DNA of 64,000 bases, from contig DAOUDK010000128.1 of assembly GCA_034431315.1 (NCBI GenBank), forward strand, positions 1 to 64,000, in the 5' to 3' direction. Under the pieces are notes generated by a model, which searched no databases, had not been told where the DNA came from, and worked only from the letters and a program-made list of their open reading frames with translations. Shown here one piece after another: positions 32,901-41,535 of the stretch (the first letter of the stretch is position 1; the number at the start of each line of letters is the position of its first letter). Both the position numbers and the translations under genes were made by a program. The DNA comes from JAUWOY01 sp034431315. Lineage in GTDB: Bacteria > Chloroflexota > Anaerolineae > VGOG01.

Positions 32901-32950
32901 TTCCTCGTTGCCTCATTCCTCATCGCCTCGTCCCCTCGTTCCTCGTTCAC
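32901..32950 (-). repeat. CCTCGTT/CCTCATT short repeat array
   Basis: Repeats of CCTCGTT, CCTCATT and CCTCGTC run up to and over the stop codon of the - strand gene that ends at 32947. On the - strand this reads GAACGAGG... GGCAATGAGG, the family also seen at 21914, 35671 and 39667. Confidence 0.75.
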
Positions 32951-34362
32951 TTAAAAATGTAATAAGTAGCCCGCTTCCTGCCTATCTTCAGCAGCACGTT
33001 CTTGCTCACCAGGTCGGCCAGGTCTCGGCGGATGGTCTCGGAGCTGACATCGGGGCAGAGTTCCTGGTACTGGCGGTTGGTGATGCGCTCTTTTTCAAGC
33101 AGGTGGGTCAGGGCTTTCTCCTGGCGCTGGTTCAAGTCCAGGTGGGACCAGCGCCCCCGGTCTATTTCCTCGCTTACCAGCCCCTCCCCATGCCCGTAGA
33201 GGATGACGCGGAATCCGCCCGCCGTCTCCTGAAAACGCGGGGCCGGCAGTCCGTAATCCCGCATCAATTTGATCATGCGGTCTATGCCGTAGCCCAGGTG
33301 CTCGATGAAGCCCATGTCGGCCAACACCTGGACGATGACCTCGTTGCGGGAGAACCGCTCCTCGACGATGTTATCCACTGTCACGTGGCCTGGCAGGCGG
33401 CCTGGGCTGTAGAACTCGATGCGGTCGCTGAACATGAAGATGCGTATCTCGTCGCCGCGAATGCTGTAATCGCGGTGGGCCACGGCGTTGACGATGGCCT
33501 CGCGCACGGCTTTGACGGGATACTCTACCCGCTCCTCCCTCTCCAGGCTCACCAGCCGAACCCCGCGCTTCATGTTACTGGCCAAAAATGCCTCAGCGCG
33601 GCGGATCTGGTCGGGCAAAGTTCCCCTGACGTCCTCTCGCACGAACTCGTCGCTCATCTCCCGCCCAACGTAGCGAACCACGATAATCTCACTGGACTTC
33701 ACGAAACGCTCAGGCTGGATGCCGAACAGAAGTACGCCGGCGTTGGTGGGCCGATATCCCCCCCTCTTTCCCCCCCCACTTTTGGGGGGAGGAAGGGGGG
33801 GCGTCACCAGGCAACCGCGATTGTGCAGGGCCTCCTCAGTCGTAGCCGCGATCAGCCCCTCCAGCAAGGCCAGGTATCTCTCCGCCTTGTCCCAATCAAT
33901 GTCGTCGAGCGTGGCACCGGGCGGGACGAGGGATTCGAAGCTCACCTCACCCCGTTCGATGATCAGCCGGCGCAGCCTTCGAGGAGCCAGGGGCTTGTTC
34001 TGAGCGCCAACGCGGATCAGGTACTTTCCCCGCAAGCTGTAGACGTGGGGCAGCCCTGGCGGGACGGTGATGACCAGGACGTCCTCGTCATCTACGGTCA
34101 CGATCTCTGGCAAGGGGATGATGAGGGGGGGATCGGTCAGAAAAGCGGCCTCCAGAGCCTTGTCGCGAGCCGCCTCGGCGTCCTTCAGCCCCAGCGGCCT
34201 ACCCGACTTAGGGCCAATGCCCACCAGAACCACGCCGCCGCTGGCGTTGGCCAGGGCCACGAGCGATTCTGCCAACGTGCGAGCAGAAGCCCGCTCGGTC
34301 TTCAATTCTATTTCCTGTCCCTGGCCCTGCTGCAACAGGGATAATATCTCATCTCCAGTCAA
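32947..34362 (-). CDS. AlbA_2 (Schlafen-type) domain ATP-binding protein with C-terminal wHTH
   Basis: The 471-residue protein begins with an AlbA_2/Schlafen domain (EIELKTERASARTLAESLVA, ALANASGGVVLVGIGPKSG). It continues with a GHKL-type ATPase region (VKAVREAIVNAVAHRDYS, IRIFMFSDRIEFYSPGRLPG, GYGIDRMIKLMRDYGLPAP) and ends with a winged helix that may bind DNA (LEKERITNRQYQELCPDVSS). Such proteins are annotated as transcriptional regulators or RecG-like; some are linked to phage defence. A G/C-run hairpin repeat is inserted in frame at residues about 186-201 (TPPLPPPKSGGGKRGG), and the frame survives. Confidence 0.85.
   Translation of the reverse strand: MTGDEILSLLQQGQGQEIELKTERASARTLAESLVALANASGGVVLVGIGPKSGRPLGLKDAEAARDKALEAAFLTDPPLIIPLPEIVTVDDEDVLVITVPPGLPHVYSLRGKYLIRVGAQNKPLAPRRLRRLIIERGEVSFESLVPPGATLDDIDWDKAERYLALLEGLIAATTEEALHNRGCLVTPPLPPPKSGGGKRGGYRPTNAGVLLFGIQPERFVKSSEIIVVRYVGREMSDEFVREDVRGTLPDQIRRAEAFLASNMKRGVRLVSLEREERVEYPVKAVREAIVNAVAHRDYSIRGDEIRIFMFSDRIEFYSPGRLPGHVTVDNIVEERFSRNEVIVQVLADMGFIEHLGYGIDRMIKLMRDYGLPAPRFQETAGGFRVILYGHGEGLVSEEIDRGRWSHLDLNQRQEKALTHLLEKERITNRQYQELCPDVSSETIRRDLADLVSKNVLLKIGRKRATYYIFK
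33758..33806 (-). repeat. G/C-run hairpin repeat inserted in frame
   Basis: CCCCCCC-TCTTT-CCCCCCCC followed by ACTT and the complementary G-runs forms imperfect 20-bp arms. It is related to the hairpins at 18751-18818. It encodes about 16 Pro/Gly/Lys-rich residues within the AlbA_2/ATPase protein. Confidence 0.85.
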
Positions 34363-34374
34363 GCTTGTCCCTCC

Positions 34375-35574
34375 TTAATCACGTGTGATGGTCTGCACAG
34401 CAGATGGCATCTGAACTCGCAGCCACCTGGTAAGGTAGAAAATGGTAAAGATGGTGGATAACGCCAGCAGAGACAGGAAGGCCATCAAAGCCAAGATGGC
34501 CAAACTCCCCAGAGCCAGGCCGATTTCATCGGGCGGCGAGGAGGTGAGGGAGAAAGAGACCACGAGCATGCCAGAAGCGGCGATGTTCCAGAGGGAGTGG
34601 AGGCTGACGCTGGCGGCGTAAGCGCCCAGGAGGCGCCAGGGGCGTCGGGTGGCGAAGAAGTAATACCAGCCCAGGCCCATCAGCCCGCCCCCCAGGCAGT
34701 GCATGGCCGTAGCCCCAACGCGCAATGTCGCTACCCCGGCCCAGCCCTCCAAAGAGGCGGCTCCATTAAAAAGCGACTCGGACAGAGCGAAGCCAGCCCC
34801 GCCAGTCAGGCCCCAGAGGAACGCCTGGGCCTTGCTGGGCCGGCGATAGCCCATGAGGACCACGCCCAGGGGCTTGAACATCTCTTCCACCATTGGAGCG
34901 ATGACAAGCACGATCAAACCCAAGACGATAAGGATCGGCGGGGATAGCAGAGGGCTGTAAAGGTTTTCGGGGTTCTGAAGCCAGCGGGGATCTTGCAAAT
35001 AGACCGATAGTTCCTGTACCCAAGCGTCGCCGCCCGGCATCAGCGCCGCCAGGGCGAACACGACCACCATCATGAGCAAGCCAAACACAGCCTCCAACCC
35101 GAAAGCCCCGAAGGTAGCCAGAAAAGCGCCACTGGCCAGTTGAAGCACCACCTCCCGCCAGCGGGTATCGCTCTCCGCCAGGCTACGGCCAACGAAGGCC
35201 AGGAAGAACAGCGGGGGCAGGACGGCGGCCAAGACGTAGAAAGGGGGAAAGGTCAGCGCGGGCACGACGTCAAGGGTGAGGACTACCTGGCCGAGGATCA
35301 CAGCCACGACGAAGACAGCAACCAGCACCCGCGCCGGCCGAGGGCGGAACAGTCGCGAGGGGCGGCCCCGCAGCGAGCTCACACCCTGCCAGGCCAGGGG
35401 AAGTCCCAGCCCCAGACCCAGGGCGACGAAGGAAGCGCCCATGGTTGCCCTCGCCAGGTCAATCTCCCCTTCTCTGATGAGCGAGGGGATGAAATACAAC
35501 GCTCCTGCCAGCAGGCCCAGGAGGGCGATGCTAAAGCCGGTGATAGCAACGATGATTTTGGCGAATCTGAGCAC
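34375..35574 (-). CDS. PrsW family intramembrane metalloprotease
   Basis: The 399-residue integral membrane protein has at least eight hydrophobic segments. The PrsW motifs are present: APMVEEMFKPLGV (EExxK), GGAGFALSESLFNG, AMHCLGGGLMG and SLHSLWN (His ligands). PrsW proteases cut membrane substrates such as anti-sigma factors. It is 12 bases upstream of the AlbA_2-type gene on the same strand, so they may be co-transcribed. No partner anti-sigma gene is adjacent. Confidence 0.9.
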   Translation of the reverse strand: MLRFAKIIVAITGFSIALLGLLAGALYFIPSLIREGEIDLARATMGASFVALGLGLGLPLAWQGVSSLRGRPSRLFRPRPARVLVAVFVVAVILGQVVLTLDVVPALTFPPFYVLAAVLPPLFFLAFVGRSLAESDTRWREVVLQLASGAFLATFGAFGLEAVFGLLMMVVVFALAALMPGGDAWVQELSVYLQDPRWLQNPENLYSPLLSPPILIVLGLIVLVIAPMVEEMFKPLGVVLMGYRRPSKAQAFLWGLTGGAGFALSESLFNGAASLEGWAGVATLRVGATAMHCLGGGLMGLGWYYFFATRRPWRLLGAYAASVSLHSLWNIAASGMLVVSFSLTSSPPDEIGLALGSLAILALMAFLSLLALSTIFTIFYLTRWLRVQMPSAVQTITRD

Positions 35575-35670
35575 TGGTCACCTCCTTTCCTTGCCCGATA
35601 ATCATACCTTTTTTGCGCAAAATGTCAACCACTACAACGGATTTGGAAATAAACGGATTGAGAGCATGGA

Positions 35671-35730
35671 CTTGTTCCTCATTGCCTCATTGACTCGTTC
35701 CTCGTCACTCATTGACTCATTAACTCCCTC
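35671..35730 (-). repeat. CATTGACTCATT/CCTCGTT short repeat array
   Basis: This array of CCTCATTG, CTCATTGA and CTCGTTCC units extends into the 3' end of the helicase gene. The last residues of that gene (LMSQ and stop) are encoded by repeat units. Confidence 0.8.
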
Positions 35731-38015
35731 AAAATCACCACCGCTGCCTCTTTATCTAAAGGCTCGTTGTTGTTGCCGCACTTGGGGCTGTGGACGCAGG
35801 AGGGGCAGCCAGCTTCACATGGGCACTCCTCAATGGCCGACAGGGTGGCCCGCCAAAGCTCCTCCAGGATGTCGAACCCTTTCTCGGCGATGCCCACCCC
35901 GCCGGGGAAGGCGTCGTAGATGAAGATCTGTGCCCTGCCGGTATCGGGGTGGCTGGGGGTGGAGAGGCCGCCGATGTCCAGTCGGTCGCACATGGCGAAG
36001 AGGGGCAGTATGCCGATGGCGGCGTGCTCCAGGGCGTGCAGGCCGCCGTGGAAGTGCAGCCCTCGGCCAGCCACGCGGCGAGCCAGCTTCGGGGGCACCT
36101 CGAACCAGAGGGCCTTGGTCTCGTAAGACTGAGGCGGCAGGTCCAGGTACTCCACGCTCAAGACGGCCTCGCTGAATTGCCGCTTGCGAGCGTAGCCGAT
36201 GACCTGCTGGGTAACCCGCACCTGGCCGAAGAAGGCGGCGGTTTTGGGGAACCGCTTGTGCTTAAAGGAGCGCACGATGCTCACGTCGTTGAGCTCGCGG
36301 GGCTGGGTGTAGTAGTCCACGTCCACCGGCCGCAGGTAGGCCACCTGAGCCTGCAAGTCCAGGTTGGTGACCAGGTAGGATTCCCCCTGGTGCAGATAGA
36401 TGGCGCCGGGGTGGACCCGGTAGAGAGCCGAAGAGCCCTCGATCTCCTCCAGAGTCTGGTACCCCTGAGACTCATCCAGGAGGGCGAACCGGGAACCCGA
36501 GATGGAGCGCAGGTTCACCTCCTGGGCCGGGTAGCTCCAGCCGATGTTGTACCAGCGCTCGCTCCGATAGATCAAGACACCCCTTCGCTCCAGGCTGATC
36601 ATCGCTTCCACGAAGCCGGGGCCGAAAAGGAACTCGTCGTCGTTGATGAGGGGCAGCTCGTGGGCGGCGCAGGGGAGGTGCTTCTCCAGGATGTAGACGT
36701 TGTCGGGGGCGATGAGGGCGTGCTCGTGGCCCCGTCCAAAGAGAGCTCCAGGGTGGCGCATGAAGTACTGATCCAGCGGGTTGTCCAGGCCGATGAGCAC
36801 CGACAGGGACTCCCGCACGCCCCTCCCGGCCCGTCCGGCCTGCTGCCAGGTGCTGGCAATGGTGCCAGGGTAGCCCACCAGGACGGTGGCGTCCAGGCTG
36901 CCCACGTCCACCCCTAGCTCCAGCGCGCTGGTAGCCGCAACCCCCAGCAACTGGCCGCTGAAAAGCTCCCGCTCGATCTGGCGGCGCTCTTCAGGGAGGT
37001 AGCCCGCCCGGTAGGACTTGATGAGCGGGACGAGATTGGGGTCCTTTTCCTTCAGAATTCCGCGGGCATAGCGGAGGATGAGCTCAGCCACCTTGCGGGC
37101 TCTGGTGAAGGTGATATTGCGCACGCCCTGACGAGCCATCTCCACAAAGAGGTCGGTGGCCTCGGAGTTGGCGCTGCGGCGGCTGGTCCTGGCCCGGTCG
37201 AGGAAGGGCGGGTTCCAGAGAACGAAGTCCTTGGCCCCGCTGGGAGAGCCGTCGTCGTCCACCACCAGGGCGGAGACACCGATCAGTCGCTCGATGTGCT
37301 CGCCTGGGTTGGCTATGGTCGCTGAGCAGCAGATGAACTGGGGCTTGGCACCGTAGAAGTCGCAAACGCGGCGCAGCCGGCGGAGGACGCAGGCCACCTG
37401 GGAGCCGAACACCCCTCGGTAGACGTGGGCCTCGTCAATGACCACGTACTTGAGGTTGGCGAAGAAGTGGGCCCAGAGGGTGTGGTTGGGTAGGATGCCC
37501 AGGTGTAGCATGTCAGGGTTGGTGAGGATGATGGCAGACTCCTTGCGCCGACGAGAGCGCGTTGATCGAGGTGTATCGCCGTCGTAAGTGCCGAACTTCA
37601 CCTCTCGCAAGCTGGGCTGCGTCCTGAGCTTGTTGAAGGGCCTGGTCAGTTCCCGCAAAGAGCGCAGTTGATCTTGGGCCAGGGCCTTGGTGGGAAAGAG
37701 ATAGAGAGCGCGAGATCGCCAATCGCCGATGACGGACTCCAGCACGGGCACATTGTAGCAAAGGGTCTTGCCGCTGGCCGTGGCGGTGGCCACCACCACG
37801 TTCTGGCCGGCTCGGGCAGCGTTGATGGCCTGAGCCTGGTGAATATAGAGCTTCTCCGCCCCCGCTCGTTTGAGGGCATCTCGCAAAGGGCGCGGCAATG
37901 GCCTGTCCAACCGCCCATAGCGTGCCCGCCTGGGCGGGATGTGCTGCGTATGGGCGATCTGGCCCTTGTAGAATCGCTGTCGCTTGAGGTGCTTGATGAA
38001 ATCCTTGATTCTCAT
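35709..38015 (-). CDS. mrfA: MrfA-like DEAD/DEAH helicase with DUF1998 domain
   Basis: The 768-residue protein has a superfamily 2 helicase core: GQNVVVATATASGKTLCYNV (Walker A), VVIDEAHVYRG (DEAH), FICCSATIANP, and in RecA domain 2 TSALELGVDVGSLDATVLVG and QQAGRAGRG. The C-terminal DUF1998 zinc domain has four Cys in CPCEAGCPSCVHSPKCGNN. This architecture is that of MrfA, a 3'-5' helicase for mitomycin-type lesions. The ATG at 38015 is preferred over a TTG two codons upstream. Confidence 0.9.
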   Translation of the reverse strand: MRIKDFIKHLKRQRFYKGQIAHTQHIPPRRARYGRLDRPLPRPLRDALKRAGAEKLYIHQAQAINAARAGQNVVVATATASGKTLCYNVPVLESVIGDWRSRALYLFPTKALAQDQLRSLRELTRPFNKLRTQPSLREVKFGTYDGDTPRSTRSRRRKESAIILTNPDMLHLGILPNHTLWAHFFANLKYVVIDEAHVYRGVFGSQVACVLRRLRRVCDFYGAKPQFICCSATIANPGEHIERLIGVSALVVDDDGSPSGAKDFVLWNPPFLDRARTSRRSANSEATDLFVEMARQGVRNITFTRARKVAELILRYARGILKEKDPNLVPLIKSYRAGYLPEERRQIERELFSGQLLGVAATSALELGVDVGSLDATVLVGYPGTIASTWQQAGRAGRGVRESLSVLIGLDNPLDQYFMRHPGALFGRGHEHALIAPDNVYILEKHLPCAAHELPLINDDEFLFGPGFVEAMISLERRGVLIYRSERWYNIGWSYPAQEVNLRSISGSRFALLDESQGYQTLEEIEGSSALYRVHPGAIYLHQGESYLVTNLDLQAQVAYLRPVDVDYYTQPRELNDVSIVRSFKHKRFPKTAAFFGQVRVTQQVIGYARKRQFSEAVLSVEYLDLPPQSYETKALWFEVPPKLARRVAGRGLHFHGGLHALEHAAIGILPLFAMCDRLDIGGLSTPSHPDTGRAQIFIYDAFPGGVGIAEKGFDILEELWRATLSAIEECPCEAGCPSCVHSPKCGNNNEPLDKEAAVVILRELMSQ

Positions 38016-38109
38016 GGACAATATTGTACCACGAAAGGACGGAAAAAGCGACTGGACACAGAAGATACCGAGGCAACCCTCAGAGTTTATAAATTCTTTT
38101 TTATTTAAT

Positions 38110-38137
38110 TTGACTTTTTTCTTTTTTTCCTTATAAT
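38110..38137 (+). promoter_or_regulatory. Promoter for the RHH-like gene
   Basis: TTGACT (38110-38115) and TATAAT (38132-38137) have a 16-base spacer, 22 bases before the start at 38159. The spacer is nearly pure pyrimidine. Confidence 0.75.
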
Positions 38138-38158
38138 CATGTTCAGGAGGTGATAGTA

Positions 38159-38464
38159 ATGAAGCTAATTTCTATCCCCAGAGAATTGAACACGAGACTA
38201 AAGCTTCTTGCCGTGGAAAAGGACATGTTCCTGCAAGATCTAACAGCGCAGCTTCTTCGGAGGGTCTTGAAGCACCAGGAGCTCCTGGGGCTTCTGGATC
38301 CCCAGGAGCGCTTGGGGACTCACGTGCCCAAGGATGGAATCTGGGTCCCCGATGCACTGAGCAAGAAACTAAGTCTTCTTAAAGTGGAAAAGGGCATGAC
38401 CAAGCAAGCTCTAACAACGCAGCTTCTTCGGATTGGCCTGAGGCTCGACGCTGGTCAGCTCTAA
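38159..38464 (+). CDS. Tandem ribbon-helix-helix-like protein
   Basis: The 101-residue product contains two related halves. Residues 3-36 read ISIPRELNTRLKLLAVEKDM then FLQDLTAQLLRRVLK, and residues about 62-96 read IWVPDALSKKLSLLKVEKGM then TKQALTTQLLRIGL. Each half looks like a ribbon-helix-helix (a short strand followed by two helices). Classical RHH regulators are homodimers, so one chain with two copies could be a built-in dimer. The ATG has AGGAGG 8 bases upstream. No toxin-like partner is adjacent. The fold call is inferred from pattern. Confidence 0.65.
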   Translation: MKLISIPRELNTRLKLLAVEKDMFLQDLTAQLLRRVLKHQELLGLLDPQERLGTHVPKDGIWVPDALSKKLSLLKVEKGMTKQALTTQLLRIGLRLDAGQL

Positions 38465-38611
38465 ATCTCTTTGACGCCAACAATTGACCTGCTACCCCAC
38501 GATGATGAACCGCTGCGCAAGCCTGGCGCTCCCAAACTGTTGATAGCACCGCGATTTTGTGATATGCTGTGATCGGTTTCGCCTACAAGCCTGGTGAAAG
38601 GAGAAGGAACT

Positions 38612-39670
38612 ATGGCGGTTACACAAGTCAAACTGGTATTGATCGGAGTGGGCAACATCGGGCGGCGTTTCCTGGAGATACTCGCTCGCAAGGGGGACAC
38701 CCTGCACGCCCGATATGGCCTGGAGTTGGTCTTGGTCGGGGTGGCGGACAGCTCCGGCGCGGCGCTGGCTGCCGACCGGACTTCGTCGAACTCAGTCGAG
38801 ACGCTAGACCTGCTACAGGTGATCCATCTGAAGCAGGAGGACCGGGGAGTGGCCGCCTATCCACTGCTCGGCAGGCCCGGCATGGGGGCTTTGGAGCTGG
38901 TACGGCAGGCCCAAGCCGATGTCCTGATGGAGGCCTCGCCCACCAACCTACGGGATGGGCAGCCGGGGCTTGGCTGCATGGAGGAGGCGTTGCGGCGGGG
39001 GATGCACGTGGTGACGGTCAACAAGGGGCCCCTGGTGTTGGCCTATTCGCGGCTCGTCAAGCTGGCGGCGGAGAGAGGGGTCAGGTTGGCCTTCAGCGGC
39101 GCGGTGGCGGGGGGACTGCCCACGGTCAACATTGGGCGAAGAGACCTGGCCGGGTCCGATATCCTGCAGTTGGAGGGCATCCTGAACCTGACCACCAACT
39201 ACATCCTGACCCAGATGGCGGAGAAGGGCAAGCCTTACGCGGAGGCCCTGGCCGAAGCCCAGGCGCAGGGCCACGCCGAGGCCGATCCCAGTCTGGACGT
39301 GGAGGGCTGGGACGCGGCCAACAAACTGGTGATCCTGGCCCAGAGCGTGCTCGGCCAGGCAGCTAGCCTGGAAGATGTGGAGGTGGAAGGCATCACCGGC
39401 ATCGGCCATGAGGAACTGAAGCAGGCGGCGGCCAGCGGTAAGGTCATCAAGCTGATAGCGAAGGCAGAGGGAGAGGACGGCGGCTATCGCCTGAGCGTGC
39501 GACCCACCTGGCTGGAATTGTCTCATCCTCTGGCCCGCCTCACAGCCCACCAGATGGGCATCGTCTACCACACCGACATCAACGGCACCATCACCGCCGT
39601 CATTGACGAAGAGGATCCCATGCCTACGGCAGCGGCCATGCTCCGGGACCTGATCAACATTTATGAGTAA
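38612..39670 (+). CDS. hom: Homoserine dehydrogenase
   Basis: Homoserine dehydrogenase reduces aspartate semialdehyde for Thr and Met synthesis. The 352-residue product has the Rossmann start VKLVLIGVGNIGRRFLEIL, the MEASPTNLRDGQPG block and catalytic-region motifs VVTVNKGPLVLAY, FSGAVAGGLPTVNIGRRDL and SLDVEGWDAANKLVILA (with the catalytic Lys and Asp). It lacks a C-terminal ACT domain, so it is the short form. The ATG at 38612 follows GGAGAAGG. No other Thr-pathway gene is adjacent. Confidence 0.92.
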   Translation: MAVTQVKLVLIGVGNIGRRFLEILARKGDTLHARYGLELVLVGVADSSGAALAADRTSSNSVETLDLLQVIHLKQEDRGVAAYPLLGRPGMGALELVRQAQADVLMEASPTNLRDGQPGLGCMEEALRRGMHVVTVNKGPLVLAYSRLVKLAAERGVRLAFSGAVAGGLPTVNIGRRDLAGSDILQLEGILNLTTNYILTQMAEKGKPYAEALAEAQAQGHAEADPSLDVEGWDAANKLVILAQSVLGQAASLEDVEVEGITGIGHEELKQAAASGKVIKLIAKAEGEDGGYRLSVRPTWLELSHPLARLTAHQMGIVYHTDINGTITAVIDEEDPMPTAAAMLRDLINIYE

Positions 39671-39702
39671 CGAGTCAATGGGTAACGAGGTGACGAGGAA
39701 CG
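39667..39702 (+). repeat. GAGTAACGAG short repeat on the hom stop codon
   Basis: GAGTAACGAGTCAATGGGTA and following GACGAGGAAC units begin at the last hom codon, so the TAA stop is itself part of the repeat. It is the same family as 21914, 32901 and 35671. Confidence 0.75.
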
Positions 39703-39708
39703 CGATGA

Positions 39709-40230
39709 TCAGCTAGGGAATATCTTGTCTAGCACCTCCGGGGCATATCGTCTGACCATGTCCTGGGTGATGGCGCCGGCTTGGCAGATTTCTTGGTAGA
39801 GCTGGCCGCCGCGCCTCACGGTGCGCTCCTGGGTCTCAACGTCCAAAGCAATGAGGCCAAAGCGCAGAGTCCAACCCTCGGCCCACTCGAAGTTGTCCAC
39901 CAGCGACCAGTGAAAGTAGCCCTTGACGAGAACGCCTTCCTCAATGGCTCGATGCATGGCCGCCAGGTGGGTCAAGAGGAAGCGCGGACGCTGGTCGTCG
40001 TCTTCGTCGGGAAGGCCGTTCTCGGTGATGTAGATGGGTTTGCCGTAGGCGGCCATCCGCTTGAGCAGACGGTAGAGCCCCTCAGGATACACTTCGCCGT
40101 AGCCGCCGTCGCTCATCTCCGCCCCCTCGGCGTAGAAGCGGCGGCCGAAGAGCTCGCCGAAAAAGCTCGCGTCGAAGGCACGATTGTGGACATGGATGCC
40201 TATCGCCGGCAGGTTGAGGGCGTGGTCTAA
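39709..40230 (-). pseudogene. Truncated GH1 beta-glucosidase (C-terminal third only)
   Basis: The frame encodes the GH1 C-terminus: GELFGRRFYAEGAEMSDGGY, KPIYITENGLPDEDD (catalytic nucleophile Glu in ITENG), then VKGYFHWSLVDNFEWAEGW and RFGLIALDVETQERT. The N-terminal two thirds, with the acid/base NEP motif, are missing; similarity fades near 40230 and a strong hairpin repeat lies at 40251-40294. An internal ATG at 40116 could start a 135-residue product, but it could not be an active enzyme. The other half is not in the window. Confidence 0.85.
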
Positions 40231-40250
40231 CCTGGCTTCCCGTGCAAAAA

Positions 40251-40294
40251 GCGAAAGGCCACGAAAGTAGTTTCCGTCTTTCCTGGCCTTTCGC
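40251..40294. repeat. 17-bp palindromic repeat at the GH1 breakpoint
   Basis: GCGAAAGGCCACGAAAG (40251-40267) pairs with 40278-40294 with one mismatch and a 10-base loop. It lies just beyond the point where GH1 similarity ends, so it may mark the deletion or insertion junction. Confidence 0.8.
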
Positions 40295-40442
40295 GTGAAA
40301 AGTAGATTGCCCAGTCGAGATCACTAAACGCCTACCTTAACCGCAGGCCGTCCAGTAGCTGGGCTATGTTCTCCCCGCAATCCGTTCACCCAACTGGTAT
40401 CAGACCTGAAAGGTTTTGAAAGCTGGTCAGATATCCGCCTCC

Positions 40443-41489
40443 CTACCAGCACGGATCCATCCACGCATCCAGGTTGAGCCTCTTCTTCATCGAGCTGAAA
40501 TCGTGCGTGTTGCTCCACGGGCAGAAAGCGCCGGTGGACTCGTCATACTCGACGTGCATGACCGCCTTGCCGGCGTCAATGAATGGCAGCAGCACGTCAC
40601 ACTCGTTATAGTTGTAGCACTCCTCGTTGAGCGCCCAGTCAAAGTAGGGCTCCAGGTCAACCACCTGCCCGAGATCGTTCTTCAGACCGAGCGACAAACC
40701 GCGCTGGTGGGCCGCGTTTGCCAGGAAAACGTTGTAGGCGATTTGGTCATCGTACGTGATGTTGAAGCCGCTGTTGTTGTCGTAGCCGTCCACGTTGTCT
40801 GGCTCAACGCCATCGAAGCCCTTCTGAACAGCCAGGTCCATCCTGGCCTCCATGATCGGGCCGAGGACGTCGAGCTGGCGAACGTCCAGCCACTTCTCGC
40901 CAGGCCAGCCGTTGTTGTCGCCCTTCACTGAGGCTGGAAAGTCGTCGGCGTCTGGCCGCCAGTTTTCCCAGGAGCCTGCACTGAAGTAGGCGATGACCAC
41001 GCGGCCTTGCGCGTGCAGTGAGGCCACGACGCTGGCATCGTTGTCGAACAGGTCAATGTCGTACATGACCACGTCGTACGACTGGTCAACCGGCAGGTCG
41101 GTAAACTGCAACTGCCAGGGGGTTAGGCCCGATGGCTGCCAGATTGTGCAGTCGTAGCACTCACCGCCACATTCGCACCTCCAGCGACTGGCTATGGCCA
41201 TGATGTCCTCGAGGTCAATGTCACAGTCACGATCGAAGTCGTACATAGCTTCGTAGCACTCATCATCACATTCGCAGCTCCAGCGGCTGGCTAACTTCAT
41301 GATGTCCACGATGTTAACGACGCAGTCGTCGTTGATGTCGTAGGGGCAACCATAGCACTTGTCCCCGCATTCGCAGGGCCGCTCGCTTGCCGCCTGCACG
41401 ATGTCGGCAACGCTGACCGAGCCGCTGCCAATCAGAACGACGAGGCATAGCAAGAGGACGAGAAGAAAGAGGTTGAGAAGCCTTTTCAT
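40443..41489 (-). CDS. Secreted GH114-type glycoside hydrolase with two dockerin repeats
   Basis: The 348-residue protein has a signal peptide (NLFLLVLLLCLVVLIGSGSV) and two dockerin type I calcium-binding repeats: YDINDDCVVNIVDIMKLASR and YDFDRDCDIDLEDIMAIASR. Three CECxxxCY motifs (CECGDKCYGC, CECDDECYEA, CECGGECYDC) separate them from each other and from the catalytic domain. The rest (WQLQFTDLPVDQSYDVVMYD, FDGVEPDNVDGYDNNSG) is the GH114 endo-alpha-1,4-polygalactosaminidase TIM barrel. It probably degrades a galactosamine-type polysaccharide outside the cell. No cohesin gene is visible in the window. Confidence 0.88.
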   Translation of the reverse strand: MKRLLNLFLLVLLLCLVVLIGSGSVSVADIVQAASERPCECGDKCYGCPYDINDDCVVNIVDIMKLASRWSCECDDECYEAMYDFDRDCDIDLEDIMAIASRWRCECGGECYDCTIWQPSGLTPWQLQFTDLPVDQSYDVVMYDIDLFDNDASVVASLHAQGRVVIAYFSAGSWENWRPDADDFPASVKGDNNGWPGEKWLDVRQLDVLGPIMEARMDLAVQKGFDGVEPDNVDGYDNNSGFNITYDDQIAYNVFLANAAHQRGLSLGLKNDLGQVVDLEPYFDWALNEECYNYNECDVLLPFIDAGKAVMHVEYDESTGAFCPWSNTHDFSSMKKRLNLDAWMDPCW

Positions 41490-41535
41490 GAGAGATCATC
41501 TCCCAATTTAGGGCCTTGAAAAACCGATAGTAGCT

